Positions 1 through 8,495 of a DNA stretch of 54,651 bases are shown in pieces. The position numbers and the translations under genes were made by a program. Origin of the DNA: JBLNDJ01 sp050261515 (GTDB taxonomy: Bacteria; Acidobacteriota; Terriglobia; Bryobacterales; Bryobacteraceae); contig JBLNDJ010000039.1 in the NCBI GenBank assembly GCA_050261515.1, positions 1-54,651 of the forward strand, read 5' to 3'. Position 1 is the first letter of the stretch. Every line of letters starts with the position of its first letter. Below the pieces are notes generated by a model. The model saw only the letters and a list, made by a program, of their open reading frames with translations, had not been told where the DNA came from and searched no databases.

Positions 1-116
1 GCTCAAGACATTGCTCACGTCGACGGAGGGTAACCCCCGCTCGGGATCAATGTCCTGCCTTAGCTCCGTTGGCCGGTTTTCAGCCGTCCCTCATTGGCCG
101 GTTTTGAGTGTCCCCC
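1..116. mobile_element. Terminal repeats of an IS21-like element (partial, at window edge)
   Basis: Two direct copies of TTGGCCGGTTTT lie at 69-80 and 94-105, 25 bases apart, followed by GAGTGTCCCCC. Repeated GGCCGGTTTT units ending in a GTGTCC-type tip are, from memory, typical of the ends of many IS21-family (istA/istB) elements. The transposase genes would lie to the left, outside the window. No transposase reading frame can be recognised in bases 1-68. The call rests on the repeat pattern only. Confidence 0.45.
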
Positions 117-138
117 GAGGCGGGCGCCATATGCCGGG

Positions 139-489
139 TCACGACGAAGTCGGCGGTGTATCAGCTTTCAGTCCCAAGCGCCTGCGAAGGTACTGGAGTT
201 CTCTCTGCAGGTTTAGGATGCGCTCCCTCATTTCGAGAATCACGGCGATGCCTGCCACGTTCACTCCCAGATCACGTCTCAGGCGCATGATGCACCGGAG
301 CCGTTCCTCAGTGGAGGCCGTAAACAGCGGAGGGGGGCCGGCGCCCACCAACGGCTCGATCAGCCCGGAACCGACAAATCTCCGCACCAGTTCCGTGGGC
401 AGGCCAGCCGCAACGGCCAACTCATCGAGCGTCAATAGGGAATGCTCGGTGCGCCAGAAGACCAAGGCGTTTGTGCCGCCAGTCATCAT
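139..489 (-). CDS. cbpM: Chaperone modulator CbpM / MerR-like protein
   Basis: The product is a 116-residue protein of the CbpM family, the small regulator that binds the J-domain of CbpA/DnaJ-type co-chaperones and limits their action on DnaK. A MerR-like helix-turn-helix region (about residues 18-80) is followed by a coiled-coil-like tail (EMRERILNLQRELQYLRRRL), as expected for the family. It is the last gene of the leftward BON-dnaK-grpE-dnaJ operon, where cbpM is commonly linked to its dnaJ/cbpA partner. A disrupted HAD gene separates it from dnaJ. The start is either of two adjacent ATG codons. The AAGGA just upstream sits better for the second one (486). A MerR-type heat-shock repressor such as HspR is the alternative reading. 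Confidence 0.75.
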   Translation of the reverse strand: MMTGGTNALVFWRTEHSLLTLDELAVAAGLPTELVRRFVGSGLIEPLVGAGPPPLFTASTEERLRCIMRLRRDLGVNVAGIAVILEMRERILNLQRELQYLRRRLGLKADTPPTSS

Positions 490-649
490 GTCCTTGCGGT
501 GCCCACCTTTTCTTCCGTAACCGGAGCTGCCTCGGTTGAGAAGATCAGTTTGTCGGCGCTGGGCTCCTAATCGGCCGGCCCCAAACTGAGCGGCGGAACG
601 GACGCCGCTCTAAGGCCCAGCAGGCCCTGCGACGATAGGAGACGATTAC

Positions 650-914
650 TCAGTCGAGTGTGCGCACTCCAACTTCATCCAGATGCGCGAGCAGGTCCGC
701 AGGGTCCTGACGCGATAAGCGCCGGCCCGGTCGAGTTCGTCCTCGCCGTAGCCGCCGGAAAGCAGCCCGATCCCGAGACTGCCGGCGCGGCGAGCAGCCA
801 GCAAGTCCCATACGCTGTCGCCGACGACCAGTGTTTTTGAATCGAAACATTGAGCCGCTGCGCTGCCGCGCTGTCGATCAGGGTCCCATCGAGATCGAAT
901 AGAAACGCAGGCAC
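650..914 (-). pseudogene. HAD-family hydrolase remnant
   Basis: Pieces of one haloacid-dehalogenase-type phosphatase can be read in three different frames. The first frame, from ATG at 914, gives FLFDLDGTLIDS, the HAD motif I with its nucleophile aspartate. The second frame (about 850-715) gives SKTLVVGDSVWDLLAARRAG, the lysine and GDxxxD motifs. The third gives QDPADLLAHLDEVGVRTLD before a stop at 650. The cap domain and most of the core are gone, so an internal deletion plus at least one frameshift have destroyed the gene. An intact relative would be about 200-230 residues long. It sits inside the dnaJ-cbpM interval and does not break the operon direction. Confidence 0.7.
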
Positions 915-973
915 TTCGTTGGCCTCCCCTCGCTCAGTCTGGCTTCGGGCAATCGTGGGCTGACGGCCAGTGC

Positions 974-2002
974 TCAGTTACTTCGCGGCATTAACTCCCG
1001 CGGGTTGAAGCGCGACACACGAGCAAGTTCCCCGAAGAGCTCTCTTTCCCTAGCGGTCAGCTTAGGCGGGATGACAATCTTCAGCCTTACGTACTGGTCG
1101 CCGCGCCCTCCACCTCGCCTGTTCAGACCTTGACCACGCAACCGGAGCCGCTGACCTCCCTGCGTGCCGGGCCGAATCGTCATCTCCACAGTCCCATCGA
1201 GCGTCGGAACGGAAACCCGCGCGCCCAAGGCAGCCTCCCAAGGGGCGACCGGAAACTCGAGCTCGATATCATCCTCGCCGACGATGCGGAAGAGGTCATG
1301 CGGTTCAATGCGCACGCGCAAAAGAAGGTCGCCTGCGGGTCCACCAGCGCTACCGGGTTCGCCCTGTCCCGCCAGTCGAATTACCGAACCGTCCCGCACG
1401 CCTGCCGGAATTGTGACTTCCAGTGATTTCGGGCGGGCAGTCCTACCCGAACCGCGGCACGCTGGACACCTCTGCCCATCTTTCGAGCCGCTTCCCCCGC
1501 ACTCCGGGCACGTTTCCGTCGCCTGGAAGGTGATCCGGCGCGTGGCGCCGTGATGAGCCTCTTCAAGCGTGACCTCGATCTCTGCCTCTACATCCGCTCC
1601 CCGCCTCCGGACCCCTGCACCCGCCCGCGCGCCGCCACGCCGGCCGAACATGCTCTCGAAGAAATCGCTGAACCCGCCCGGACCCCGTCCCGTTCCAAAG
1701 ATGTCCTCAAAGTCACCGAATTCAACACGCGGACCGCGTTCCCAGTTGGGTGGGGGCGTAAACTCCGCTCCTGCTTTCCAATTCGGCCCAAGCTGGTCAT
1801 ACCGCTTGCGCTTCTCGGGGTCGGACAGAACCTCATATGCTTCGTTTATCTCCTTGAACTTCTCTTCTGCGGACTTATCTCCAGGATTGACATCCGGGTG
1901 GAATTTGGCCGCAAGCTTTCTATATTGTCTTTTGATCTCCTGGTCCGACGCCGTCCTGGGGACTCCGAGGACCTCGTAGTAGTCTCTGAACGTAACGGCC
2001 AT
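974..2002 (-). CDS. dnaJ: DnaJ/CbpA-type co-chaperone with a half zinc finger
   Basis: A 342-residue J-domain protein that would stimulate the ATPase of the neighbouring DnaK and deliver substrates. The J-domain covers residues 5-70 with the HPD triad at 35-37. A Gly/Phe-rich linker follows (about 90-130), then two CxxCxGxG motifs (165-172 and 179-186) and the two beta-sandwich substrate-binding domains. Classical DnaJ has four such motifs and CbpA has none, so this is an intermediate form that could hold only one zinc. It lies 49 bases after grpE in the same operon, with cbpM downstream, which suggests a CbpA-like role under CbpM control. The symbol could equally be cbpA. Confidence 0.9.
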   Translation of the reverse strand: MAVTFRDYYEVLGVPRTASDQEIKRQYRKLAAKFHPDVNPGDKSAEEKFKEINEAYEVLSDPEKRKRYDQLGPNWKAGAEFTPPPNWERGPRVEFGDFEDIFGTGRGPGGFSDFFESMFGRRGGARAGAGVRRRGADVEAEIEVTLEEAHHGATRRITFQATETCPECGGSGSKDGQRCPACRGSGRTARPKSLEVTIPAGVRDGSVIRLAGQGEPGSAGGPAGDLLLRVRIEPHDLFRIVGEDDIELEFPVAPWEAALGARVSVPTLDGTVEMTIRPGTQGGQRLRLRGQGLNRRGGGRGDQYVRLKIVIPPKLTARERELFGELARVSRFNPRELMPRSN

Positions 2003-2051
2003 TACAAGTCACTCGGCCAGCGACGGAAGGCAATCGACAGAGCCCACCTGC

Positions 2052-2576
2052 TCACTGTGCGACTCGTACCCGCGCAGGCCTGAGCAGCTCATCGCCCCAC
2101 CGGTACCCGCGCTGCACTTCTTCTGCTACGATACCCTGCTCAAACCGATCGCTCTGAACCGGACCAACAGCTTCGTGCAGCGCAGGATCAAAGGGCTGGC
2201 CTATGCTCTTGATCGGAGTTATGCCTTGCGCCCCCAGCAGGCCAAGCAGGTTCCGATGGATCACAAGCAACCCTTCCCTGATCGCAAAAGGTGCATCGCC
2301 ACTATGCTCGAGCGCCCGTTCCAAGCTGTCGAGCAACTCAACCAAGAAGAGCATGATTTCGCGTTTGGCCCTGTGCGCTTCGATCGCCCGGTCACGTTCC
2401 ACGCGCCGGCGATAGTTCTCAAAATCGGCGAGCGCACGCATGTGCATCTCATGTTCCCGGCGCAGCTCGTCTTTGAGCCGCTCGATTTCCGCCGCCTCGG
2501 CACCGGCCGTAGTTGCATCCTTGTTTTCCGCTGCTTCCATAGCTGCTTCCATAATGGTTAGAGGTTCAGACCTCAT
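2052..2576 (-). CDS. grpE: Nucleotide exchange factor GrpE
   Basis: A 174-residue GrpE, the dimeric factor that releases ADP from DnaK. It has a charged N-terminus, a long helix (EIERLKDELRREHEMHMRAL), the RADFENYRRR-like segment ALADFENYRRRVERD, and the C-terminal beta domain ending in VQRGYRWGDELLRPARVRV, close to the family signature. The ATG at 2576 overlaps the dnaK stop as ATGA, which favours translational coupling. Internal ATG codons at residues 9 and 13 are alternatives because the first eight residues are not typical. Order dnaK-grpE-dnaJ differs from the common grpE-dnaK-dnaJ order. Confidence 0.92.
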   Translation of the reverse strand: MRSEPLTIMEAAMEAAENKDATTAGAEAAEIERLKDELRREHEMHMRALADFENYRRRVERDRAIEAHRAKREIMLFLVELLDSLERALEHSGDAPFAIREGLLVIHRNLLGLLGAQGITPIKSIGQPFDPALHEAVGPVQSDRFEQGIVAEEVQRGYRWGDELLRPARVRVAQ

Positions 2577-4483
2577 TTGGTTTCTTTGAATTCGGCATCA
2601 ATCGGTTCGTCCGGACCGCCGGAGGTGCCTCCTGATCCGGCGCCTCGCGTTCGGCCGCCCGCTGCGCCGGCCTCACTCGGCTGGCCGGCGGCGGCAGACG
2701 CCAGCGCATAAAGGATTTGCTGCAGGTCACTCGTTAGCTGGCGGAGCCGCGCGACGTCCGACGAGTTATTCTTTACAAGTTCGCGTACCTCGGAGATTAG
2801 TTGCTCGGCACGGGCTTTTTCGTTAGCCGGCACGCGTTCGCCGAGTTCGCGGATCTGGCGCTCGACCTGGTGGGCCATCGAGTCGGCGTTGTTACGCACT
2901 TCGACCTCTTCGCGCCGCCGCCTGTCCTCTTCAGCATGCGCTTCGGCATCTTTGATCATTTTTTCGATCTCTTCCTTGGAAAGCTGAGTCGTGCCGGTGA
3001 TGGTTACTTTCTGTTCCTTGCCGGTGTCTTTATCCTTTGCCGTGACGGTCAGGATCCCGTTCGCGTCGATGTCGAACGTGACTTCGATTTGCGGCGCGCC
3101 TCGCGGGGCGGGCCGTATGCCTTCAAGCCGGAAGTGAGCGAGCGTACGGTTATCCCGCGCGAGCTCTCGCTCGCCCTGAAGCACATGGACGTCCACTGCC
3201 GTCTGATTGTCTTGGGCCGTGGAAAAGACCTCCGACTTGCGTACTGGAATCGTCGTATTGCGTTCGATCAGCTTGGTCATCACGCCCCCGAGCGTCTCCA
3301 GGCCCAGTGAAAGCGGCGTGACATCAAGCAGCACCACGCCCTTGACCTCTCCCGCCAGAACGCCCGCCTGTATGGCGGCGCCCACAGCCACCACCTCATC
3401 CGGATTTACGGACTGGTTAGGCTCCTTGCCACCCGCAAGACGGCGCACCAACGCTTGCACGGCCGGCATGCGCGTCGCGCCGCCGACCAGGATTACTTCA
3501 TCAATGTCCTGTTCGGTAATCTTGGCGTCCGAAAGAGCCTGCTTGACTGGGCCGACGCAGCGCTCGACAAGATCGGCCGTAAGCTGCTCGAATTTGGCGC
3601 GCGTGATCTTCATTTCAAGGTGCTTCGGTCCTGATGCGTCGGCGGTAATAAAGGGCAGGCTTATGGTAGTTTCAACTCTGCTGGAAAGCTCTATTTTCGC
3701 TTTCTCGGCTGCTTCTGTCAGCCGCTGCAACGCCTGGCGGTCTTTTCTCAGGTCAATGCCCTGATCCCGCAGGAACTCTTCGGCAATCCAGTCCACGAGC
3801 CGCTTGTCGAAATCATCGCCGCCCAAGTGCGTGTCTCCGGAGGTCGCGCGGACTTCAAAGACGCCCTCCCCGACGTCAAGAATAGAGACATCGAATGTGC
3901 CGCCGCCGAGGTCGAACACCATAATCGTCTCATTCTTCTTTTTGTCGAGTCCATACGCGAGCGAGGCAGCCGTAGGCTCGTTGATAATCCTGAGGACGTT
4001 TAGCCCGGCGATCTGGCCGGCGTCTTTGGTGGCCTGCCGTTGCGCATCGTTGAAGTACGCGGGGACGGTTACCACCGCGTCGTTGACCTTTTCTCCAAGG
4101 TATTTTCCCGCATCATCGGCAAGCTTGCGCAGCACCATTGCGGAGATTTCTTCCGGCGAGTACTGCTTGCCCATGACCAGGAAACGCACGGCGTCGTTCG
4201 GCCCCAACACAACTTTGTAGGGCACGTTCTTAATTTCTGATTGAATTTCGGAGTAGCGGCGCCCCATGAATCGCTTGACCGAGTAGATGGTGTTTTCGGG
4301 GTTGAGCACTGCCTGGCGCCTCGCAAGCTGGCCGACCAGGCGCTCGCCCGTTTGTGTGAAGGTCACAACCGAAGGCGTCAGTCGGCTGCCCTCGCTGTTT
4401 ACAATGACGGTGGGCTTTCCGCCCTCCATGACTGCGACCACTGAATTTGTGGTCCCCAAATCTATTCCTATCGCCTTTGCCAT
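2573..4483 (-). CDS. dnaK: Chaperone protein DnaK (Hsp70)
   Basis: A full-length 636-residue Hsp70. The N-terminal ATPase begins with IGIDLGTTNSVVAVMEGG, contains VPAYFNDAQRQATKDAG, the phosphate loop VFDLGGGTFDVSIL and VGGATRMPAVQ. The linker VLLDVTPLSLGLETLGG leads to the substrate-binding domain and helical lid. The C-terminus is Gly/Ser rich and ends in PIDAEFKETK, near the usual bacterial DAEFEEV tail. The start at 4483 is preceded by GGAGGG. Gene order and the ATGA overlap with grpE show one transcription unit. I looked for a CIRCE-type repeat upstream and did not see one, so heat-shock control is not visible. Confidence 0.97.
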   Translation of the reverse strand: MAKAIGIDLGTTNSVVAVMEGGKPTVIVNSEGSRLTPSVVTFTQTGERLVGQLARRQAVLNPENTIYSVKRFMGRRYSEIQSEIKNVPYKVVLGPNDAVRFLVMGKQYSPEEISAMVLRKLADDAGKYLGEKVNDAVVTVPAYFNDAQRQATKDAGQIAGLNVLRIINEPTAASLAYGLDKKKNETIMVFDLGGGTFDVSILDVGEGVFEVRATSGDTHLGGDDFDKRLVDWIAEEFLRDQGIDLRKDRQALQRLTEAAEKAKIELSSRVETTISLPFITADASGPKHLEMKITRAKFEQLTADLVERCVGPVKQALSDAKITEQDIDEVILVGGATRMPAVQALVRRLAGGKEPNQSVNPDEVVAVGAAIQAGVLAGEVKGVVLLDVTPLSLGLETLGGVMTKLIERNTTIPVRKSEVFSTAQDNQTAVDVHVLQGERELARDNRTLAHFRLEGIRPAPRGAPQIEVTFDIDANGILTVTAKDKDTGKEQKVTITGTTQLSKEEIEKMIKDAEAHAEEDRRRREEVEVRNNADSMAHQVERQIRELGERVPANEKARAEQLISEVRELVKNNSSDVARLRQLTSDLQQILYALASAAAGQPSEAGAAGGRTRGAGSGGTSGGPDEPIDAEFKETK

Positions 4484-4621
4484 AAGCCCTCCCGGTGACT
4501 TTCTCCGGTAACTTGCTGCCCTCTCCTGCGCCTGGCGGTCGCGGGCACCAAGGAAGGCGCACGGCCTGTCTTTCGCCCGGGGAGCACGCCTAAACCAGAC
4601 CGCGCGCCTGGGCAGCCGCTG

Positions 4622-5296
4622 CTACGGAGTGATTGTTATGTTGTTTTCCACCTTTGTGATTCCGGGCGCAGACCATGCGGCCCGCTCGGCCTCACTTTTC
4701 TCGGCCCATGAACGCACGCTGCCATACAGCTTCGCAGTGCTTCCTTCGACGTCCACGGTGATTTGGCGGGCGTCGAGTTCGGCGCTCCGCCGCAGCGCTT
4801 CCTCGATTCTGCTCTTGATTTCCGTTGGAGACACTCGCGGTTTGACCTCTATATTGTTGGTCACGCCCGTTACACCCCTGAGCTTTTTCACGGCAGACTC
4901 GGCGAGAGTCTTCTGGTACTGCCACTCTACACTGCCTTCAAGCGTTACCCAGCCGTTCCTGACGGTCACCGTGATGTTCTCGGCAGGTATGCTGATGTGA
5001 CTCTCGAGCTCATGGACGGCGTCCCTGGCGATCTCCGGATCCGTTCGCGCAGAAGGCAACCGGACTTCGATGTCATCGGCGACTCCTCTCACGCCATAGA
5101 CACGTTTTGCGGCCTTCTCGGCCGCGTCTTTCTCCCAATAGCTGGAAACGAATCCGGAAAGAGTCACTACGCCGTCTTTCACCGCTACGGCGATATCGCT
5201 GGGGCTGGTCAATTTCGGGTCCCATTGGAGCTCGTCGATTACGTCCTCGCGTATGCTTTCATCGCTCCTTACAGGTGGCTTGGCGGTAGTTGCCAT
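4622..5296 (-). CDS. Triple BON-domain protein
   Basis: A 224-residue protein made of three BON domains (about residues 14-80, 85-153 and 157-224), each with the pattern 'hydrophobic-V-x-G-x-V-x-L-x-G' and a closing GV..V.N.I segment. BON domains bind phospholipid or scaffold envelope proteins, and OsmY-like members respond to osmotic stress. Unlike OsmY there is no signal peptide, so it may be cytoplasmic. The start at 5296 is chosen because AAAGGAGG lies just before it. Upstream in-frame codons lack a ribosome site and add a non-homologous tail. It is the first gene of the leftward chaperone group, 138 bases before dnaK. BON proteins recur in stress islands beside chaperones. Confidence 0.85.
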   Translation of the reverse strand: MATTAKPPVRSDESIREDVIDELQWDPKLTSPSDIAVAVKDGVVTLSGFVSSYWEKDAAEKAAKRVYGVRGVADDIEVRLPSARTDPEIARDAVHELESHISIPAENITVTVRNGWVTLEGSVEWQYQKTLAESAVKKLRGVTGVTNNIEVKPRVSPTEIKSRIEEALRRSAELDARQITVDVEGSTAKLYGSVRSWAEKSEAERAAWSAPGITKVENNITITP

Positions 5297-5356
5297 TGAT
5301 TTCCTCCTTTGCTGACGTTCCCGGGTGTCTGGACTCCCTGGCTCCAGCATGAACAC

Positions 5357-6146
5357 GGCCAGACCCGGCAGGCAAAGCGGCGCGCTTACAAAACAAGGCG
5401 GCCGTATCCGGCTGGTCTCTACCCCCTACAGTGCAGTTCGCCTTCCACGCGCACAGAGGGGCTCATCCGTTCGTTTAGCAGGATGCAATTCGCAGGCGAT
5501 TTCGGGATCCCGTCGATGATTGGACGCTGCCTGTCCGGTGATAGACGAAGCATGGGCTCTCACCGCCGGTGGGACGGTTGACCAGCACGGATTGAGACCA
5601 AAAGCCCACGGATGGCGGCCCGACGGGGGTGGCGGGCGCAACCTCAAAACCGGGCCGAAGCGCGGCGGCAGCACAGGAATGCTGCCCCACACCGCAGCTT
5701 GGTGGTCCGACGAGGGGTGCCGTTTGTTGGCCATCTTCCGGGCTTTGGGAGTGCGGCTTGCGGCCAACAAAGGTCGACGGAAGCGAAACGTGCTCCGCCT
5801 TCCTTGGGATGAATGTGTTGCCAAGAGTCTGCCATCCCGGTGCATCAAGAACGGCCAAACCGGCGCAGACCGAGTTCGAATCCACTCGCCCCGACCATTT
5901 CCTTTCAGCGACTGCCAGATGTCTTTATCCCAATTCCGGGGGCATCCGTCGGGCGCCTTTTAGCGTTCTATTCCAGTACGGCCGCAGCCGCGCGGGCCAC
6001 CGATTGACCCAATATGAGGCAAAAAGGGAAGGTGCTTGAAGCCCGTCGTGTTAAGCTGTTAAGTATAAGAGCAATTGGCGGTCGTAACCTCCGCTAATAA
6101 TTTTTGCCCTTCACAGAGTGGACGCCCGTCTCATCTGGAGTAGCTG
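5357..6146. other. 790-base gap with no recognisable protein gene
   Basis: Reading frames in both directions here show no recognisable domain, composition bias or ribosome site, and I regard them as chance. The stretch does contain a tRNA 3'-end fragment (5874-5897). A TATAAG box at 6064-6069, in a GTTAAG-rich stretch before the histidine kinase, could be a -10 element. Confidence 0.5.
5874..5897 (+). other. Detached tRNA 3' end (possible attachment-site scar)
   Basis: The 24 bases start with the T-loop GTTCGAATCC and end with CGCCCCGACCA, which has the form of T-loop, 3' T-stem, acceptor strand, discriminator A and encoded CCA. The 3' T-stem CCACT needs AGTGG on the other side, but the bases there are CCGAG, and no CGGGGCG acceptor partner occurs in the 80 bases upstream. 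So only the 3' third of a tRNA is present. The acceptor sequence fits tRNA-Pro best. Such fragments commonly mark att sites of integrative elements that recombine into tRNA 3' ends. Confidence 0.5.
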
Positions 6147-8468
6147 ATGAGTCTTGCCGGTATCGTCCGGAGAACGTCTCGGATGGCTTCTGGCATGGGC
6201 GGTCCAGCACCTTACGTCATCGGCATCGCGACCTCCTCAGCTGCGGTCGTCGCGCGCCTGGTGCTAAATCCGATTTTCGACCGCGCTCCGTATGTACCTT
6301 TTGCTTTGGCGGTGATGATGGCGGCCCGTTTCGGGGGCCGCCTGTCCGCCTTTGTCGCGACCGCCTTGAGCGCGCTCGGCATGGCATGGTTCTTCCTGGA
6401 GCCCTACCATTCCTTCCCAATCGCGAATACCGACGCCGCCTGGGGGCTGGCGTTATTCATCGTTTTAGGCTCATCGATCAGTCTGCTCGTCGGGCAATTG
6501 CATGCGTCACTCTCATCGACTGCCAGATCGGAGGCGATCCTTCGCGAAAGTGAAGAGCGATTCCGCGCACTGAGCACCGCCAGTTCGGATGTGCTGTTTC
6601 GCATGACTCCGGACTGGAGCGAGATGAGCAACCTCTCGGGGGGGAGTTTTGTCGCCAGCACCGAAAGCCCTAGTCGCGGCTGGCTTCAGCGATATATTCC
6701 TCCCGATGAGCAGCCGCGTGTCATCGCGGCGATCGGTGAAGCCATTCGGACCAGGACGATTTTTGAACTGGAACATCGGGTCGTACGCGCCGACGGAACC
6801 GTGGGTTGGACCTTTTCGAGGGCGATCCCGGTGCAGGATGCCAGTGGTCAAATCGTTGAATGGTTCGGCGCCGCTAGCGACATCACCGAACGCAAACGCG
6901 CGGAAGAAGCCTTACGGCTCGCGTCCGAACAGCGGAGACTCGCACTAGAGGGCGCGCGTATGGGCGCCTGGGAATATTGGCTCGATACCGAGCAGTTTCT
7001 CTTGGATCCGCATGCTGTCGAAATTTGGGGTGTTCAGCCGCAGGAAAAGGCCAGCTATGACGAGGTGATGGCCCGCATCCATCCTGAGGACCGGGCGGGG
7101 GTAGAACTGGCGCTCAAGCAGGCGTTCGCCGGAGCAAACGGCGGCGCATATCATCGTGAATATCGCATTGTGCGGGAAGGCGGGCCGGTGACTTGGGTCG
7201 CCTCGCACGCCAACGTATTCTCCGAAGGGGAAGGCGACCAACGCCGTTCGGCGCGCGCCGTCGGCGTAACGATGGAGATCACCGATCGCGTGCTCGCCGA
7301 AGAACGTCTAAAACGAACCCAGAAACTGGAGAGCATCGGCCTGCTCGCTGCTGGAGTGGCGCACGATTTCAATAATCTCCTGACGGTGATCATGGCAAGC
7401 GCCACTTCCGCCATTCGGGAATGTCCGTCGTGCCTGCACGTACAAGCGGTGCTTGGCGCTTCGCAGCAGGCAGCACATCTGACAGAACAACTGCTTGCTT
7501 ATGCCGGCAAGGGTCAAGTAGCGGCGAAGGTCTTCGACCTGACGGACCTCATATCGCGCGAAAAAGCCCTTCTGTCCGCTTCCGTTTCAAAGAGGGTAAG
7601 CCTGAGTTTCAATCTGTCGAATGATCTGCCTCCAATCGAAGCGGATCCCGGTCAAATCGCACAGATTCTGATGAATCTGGTGATCAACGCGAGCGAAGCC
7701 ATGCCCCCCAAAACGGATGGCCGGATCGAAATTGCGACCAGCAGTTGCGGCGTCACGCCGGAAATCGCGCGGGAGCACGCGCTGTCTTTCGACGTTCAAA
7801 CGGGCCTTCATGTTTGCCTCGAAGTGAAGGACAACGGCATTGGCATGGAAGAGCAGACCGTTTCGCGAATCTTTGATCCGTTCTTTTCCACGAAGTTCAC
7901 GGGGCGCGGACTGGGTTTGGCCGCGCTTCACGGCATCGTGCGCAGCAGCAAGGGCTTCATTGACGTCCACAGCCATCCAGGCCAAGGCTCTACGTTTCGA
8001 ATTTTCCTGCCTGCATCCGGAAAGAAGCGTACAGCGGATGCCCCTCCGGAGCGCAAATCGATTGCTTCACACGCGCAAATCATACGATCAGCGCCAATTC
8101 TCGTCGTGGACGACGAAGAGATGGTGCGAAAACTGGCGTGCCTAGTGCTCAGGAAACGCGGCTATGAGGTCCTCGAGGCAGCCGACGGTAAGGATGCGCT
8201 GAGAGTGCTTGAAGAATCGGCCACGCTGCCTTCGGTGGTTCTGCTGGATCTCGCAATGCCGGTAATGGGAGGCGACGAGTTGGTGCCGATCCTGGAAAAG
8301 AAGTATCCGGCGCTCAAGGTCATCGTAAGCAGCGGTTTCCCTGAGGACTATACCCGGAGAGGCTGCACCTCTCCCATCATCGTCGGATTCCTTCAGAAGC
8401 CCTACACTGCGGCCGTCCTCGAAGAGAAGATCGGAGAGGTTCTCGCCAGTGAAACACGCCATTCGTGA
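6147..8468 (+). CDS. Membrane hybrid histidine kinase with PAS domains and receiver
   Basis: A 773-residue hybrid sensor kinase. Residues about 20-117 form four hydrophobic segments resembling the KdpD-type DUF4118 sensor. Two PAS/PAC modules follow (about 134-255 and 262-385). The H-box is GVAHDFNNLL with phospho-accepting His406, followed by the N-box (LMNLVINASEAM), DNGIGM and GRGLGLAALHGIV of the ATPase. The C-terminal receiver runs from APILVVDDEEM to the end, with predicted phospho-acceptor Asp701 in VVLLDLAMP and the conserved lysine in LQKPY. HDFNN-type kinases with a trailing receiver often act in phosphorelays. No response regulator gene is adjacent, so it is an orphan. The ATG is preceded by GGAG six bases upstream. 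Confidence 0.93.
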   Translation: MSLAGIVRRTSRMASGMGGPAPYVIGIATSSAAVVARLVLNPIFDRAPYVPFALAVMMAARFGGRLSAFVATALSALGMAWFFLEPYHSFPIANTDAAWGLALFIVLGSSISLLVGQLHASLSSTARSEAILRESEERFRALSTASSDVLFRMTPDWSEMSNLSGGSFVASTESPSRGWLQRYIPPDEQPRVIAAIGEAIRTRTIFELEHRVVRADGTVGWTFSRAIPVQDASGQIVEWFGAASDITERKRAEEALRLASEQRRLALEGARMGAWEYWLDTEQFLLDPHAVEIWGVQPQEKASYDEVMARIHPEDRAGVELALKQAFAGANGGAYHREYRIVREGGPVTWVASHANVFSEGEGDQRRSARAVGVTMEITDRVLAEERLKRTQKLESIGLLAAGVAHDFNNLLTVIMASATSAIRECPSCLHVQAVLGASQQAAHLTEQLLAYAGKGQVAAKVFDLTDLISREKALLSASVSKRVSLSFNLSNDLPPIEADPGQIAQILMNLVINASEAMPPKTDGRIEIATSSCGVTPEIAREHALSFDVQTGLHVCLEVKDNGIGMEEQTVSRIFDPFFSTKFTGRGLGLAALHGIVRSSKGFIDVHSHPGQGSTFRIFLPASGKKRTADAPPERKSIASHAQIIRSAPILVVDDEEMVRKLACLVLRKRGYEVLEAADGKDALRVLEESATLPSVVLLDLAMPVMGGDELVPILEKKYPALKVIVSSGFPEDYTRRGCTSPIIVGFLQKPYTAAVLEEKIGEVLASETRHS

Positions 8469-8495
8469 ACACCGCACCGCGCGCTCGCAGAATGG

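Noticed and set aside
5297..5480. CIRCE or other heat-shock operator before the BON-dnaK operon
   Set aside because: I searched for the TTAGCACTC/GAGTGCTAA pair by eye here and before dnaK and did not find it.
5475..5885. A 136-codon minus-strand frame in the 790-base gap
   Set aside because: It begins inside the tRNA 3'-end fragment, has no ribosome site and is compositionally unlike the nearby genes.
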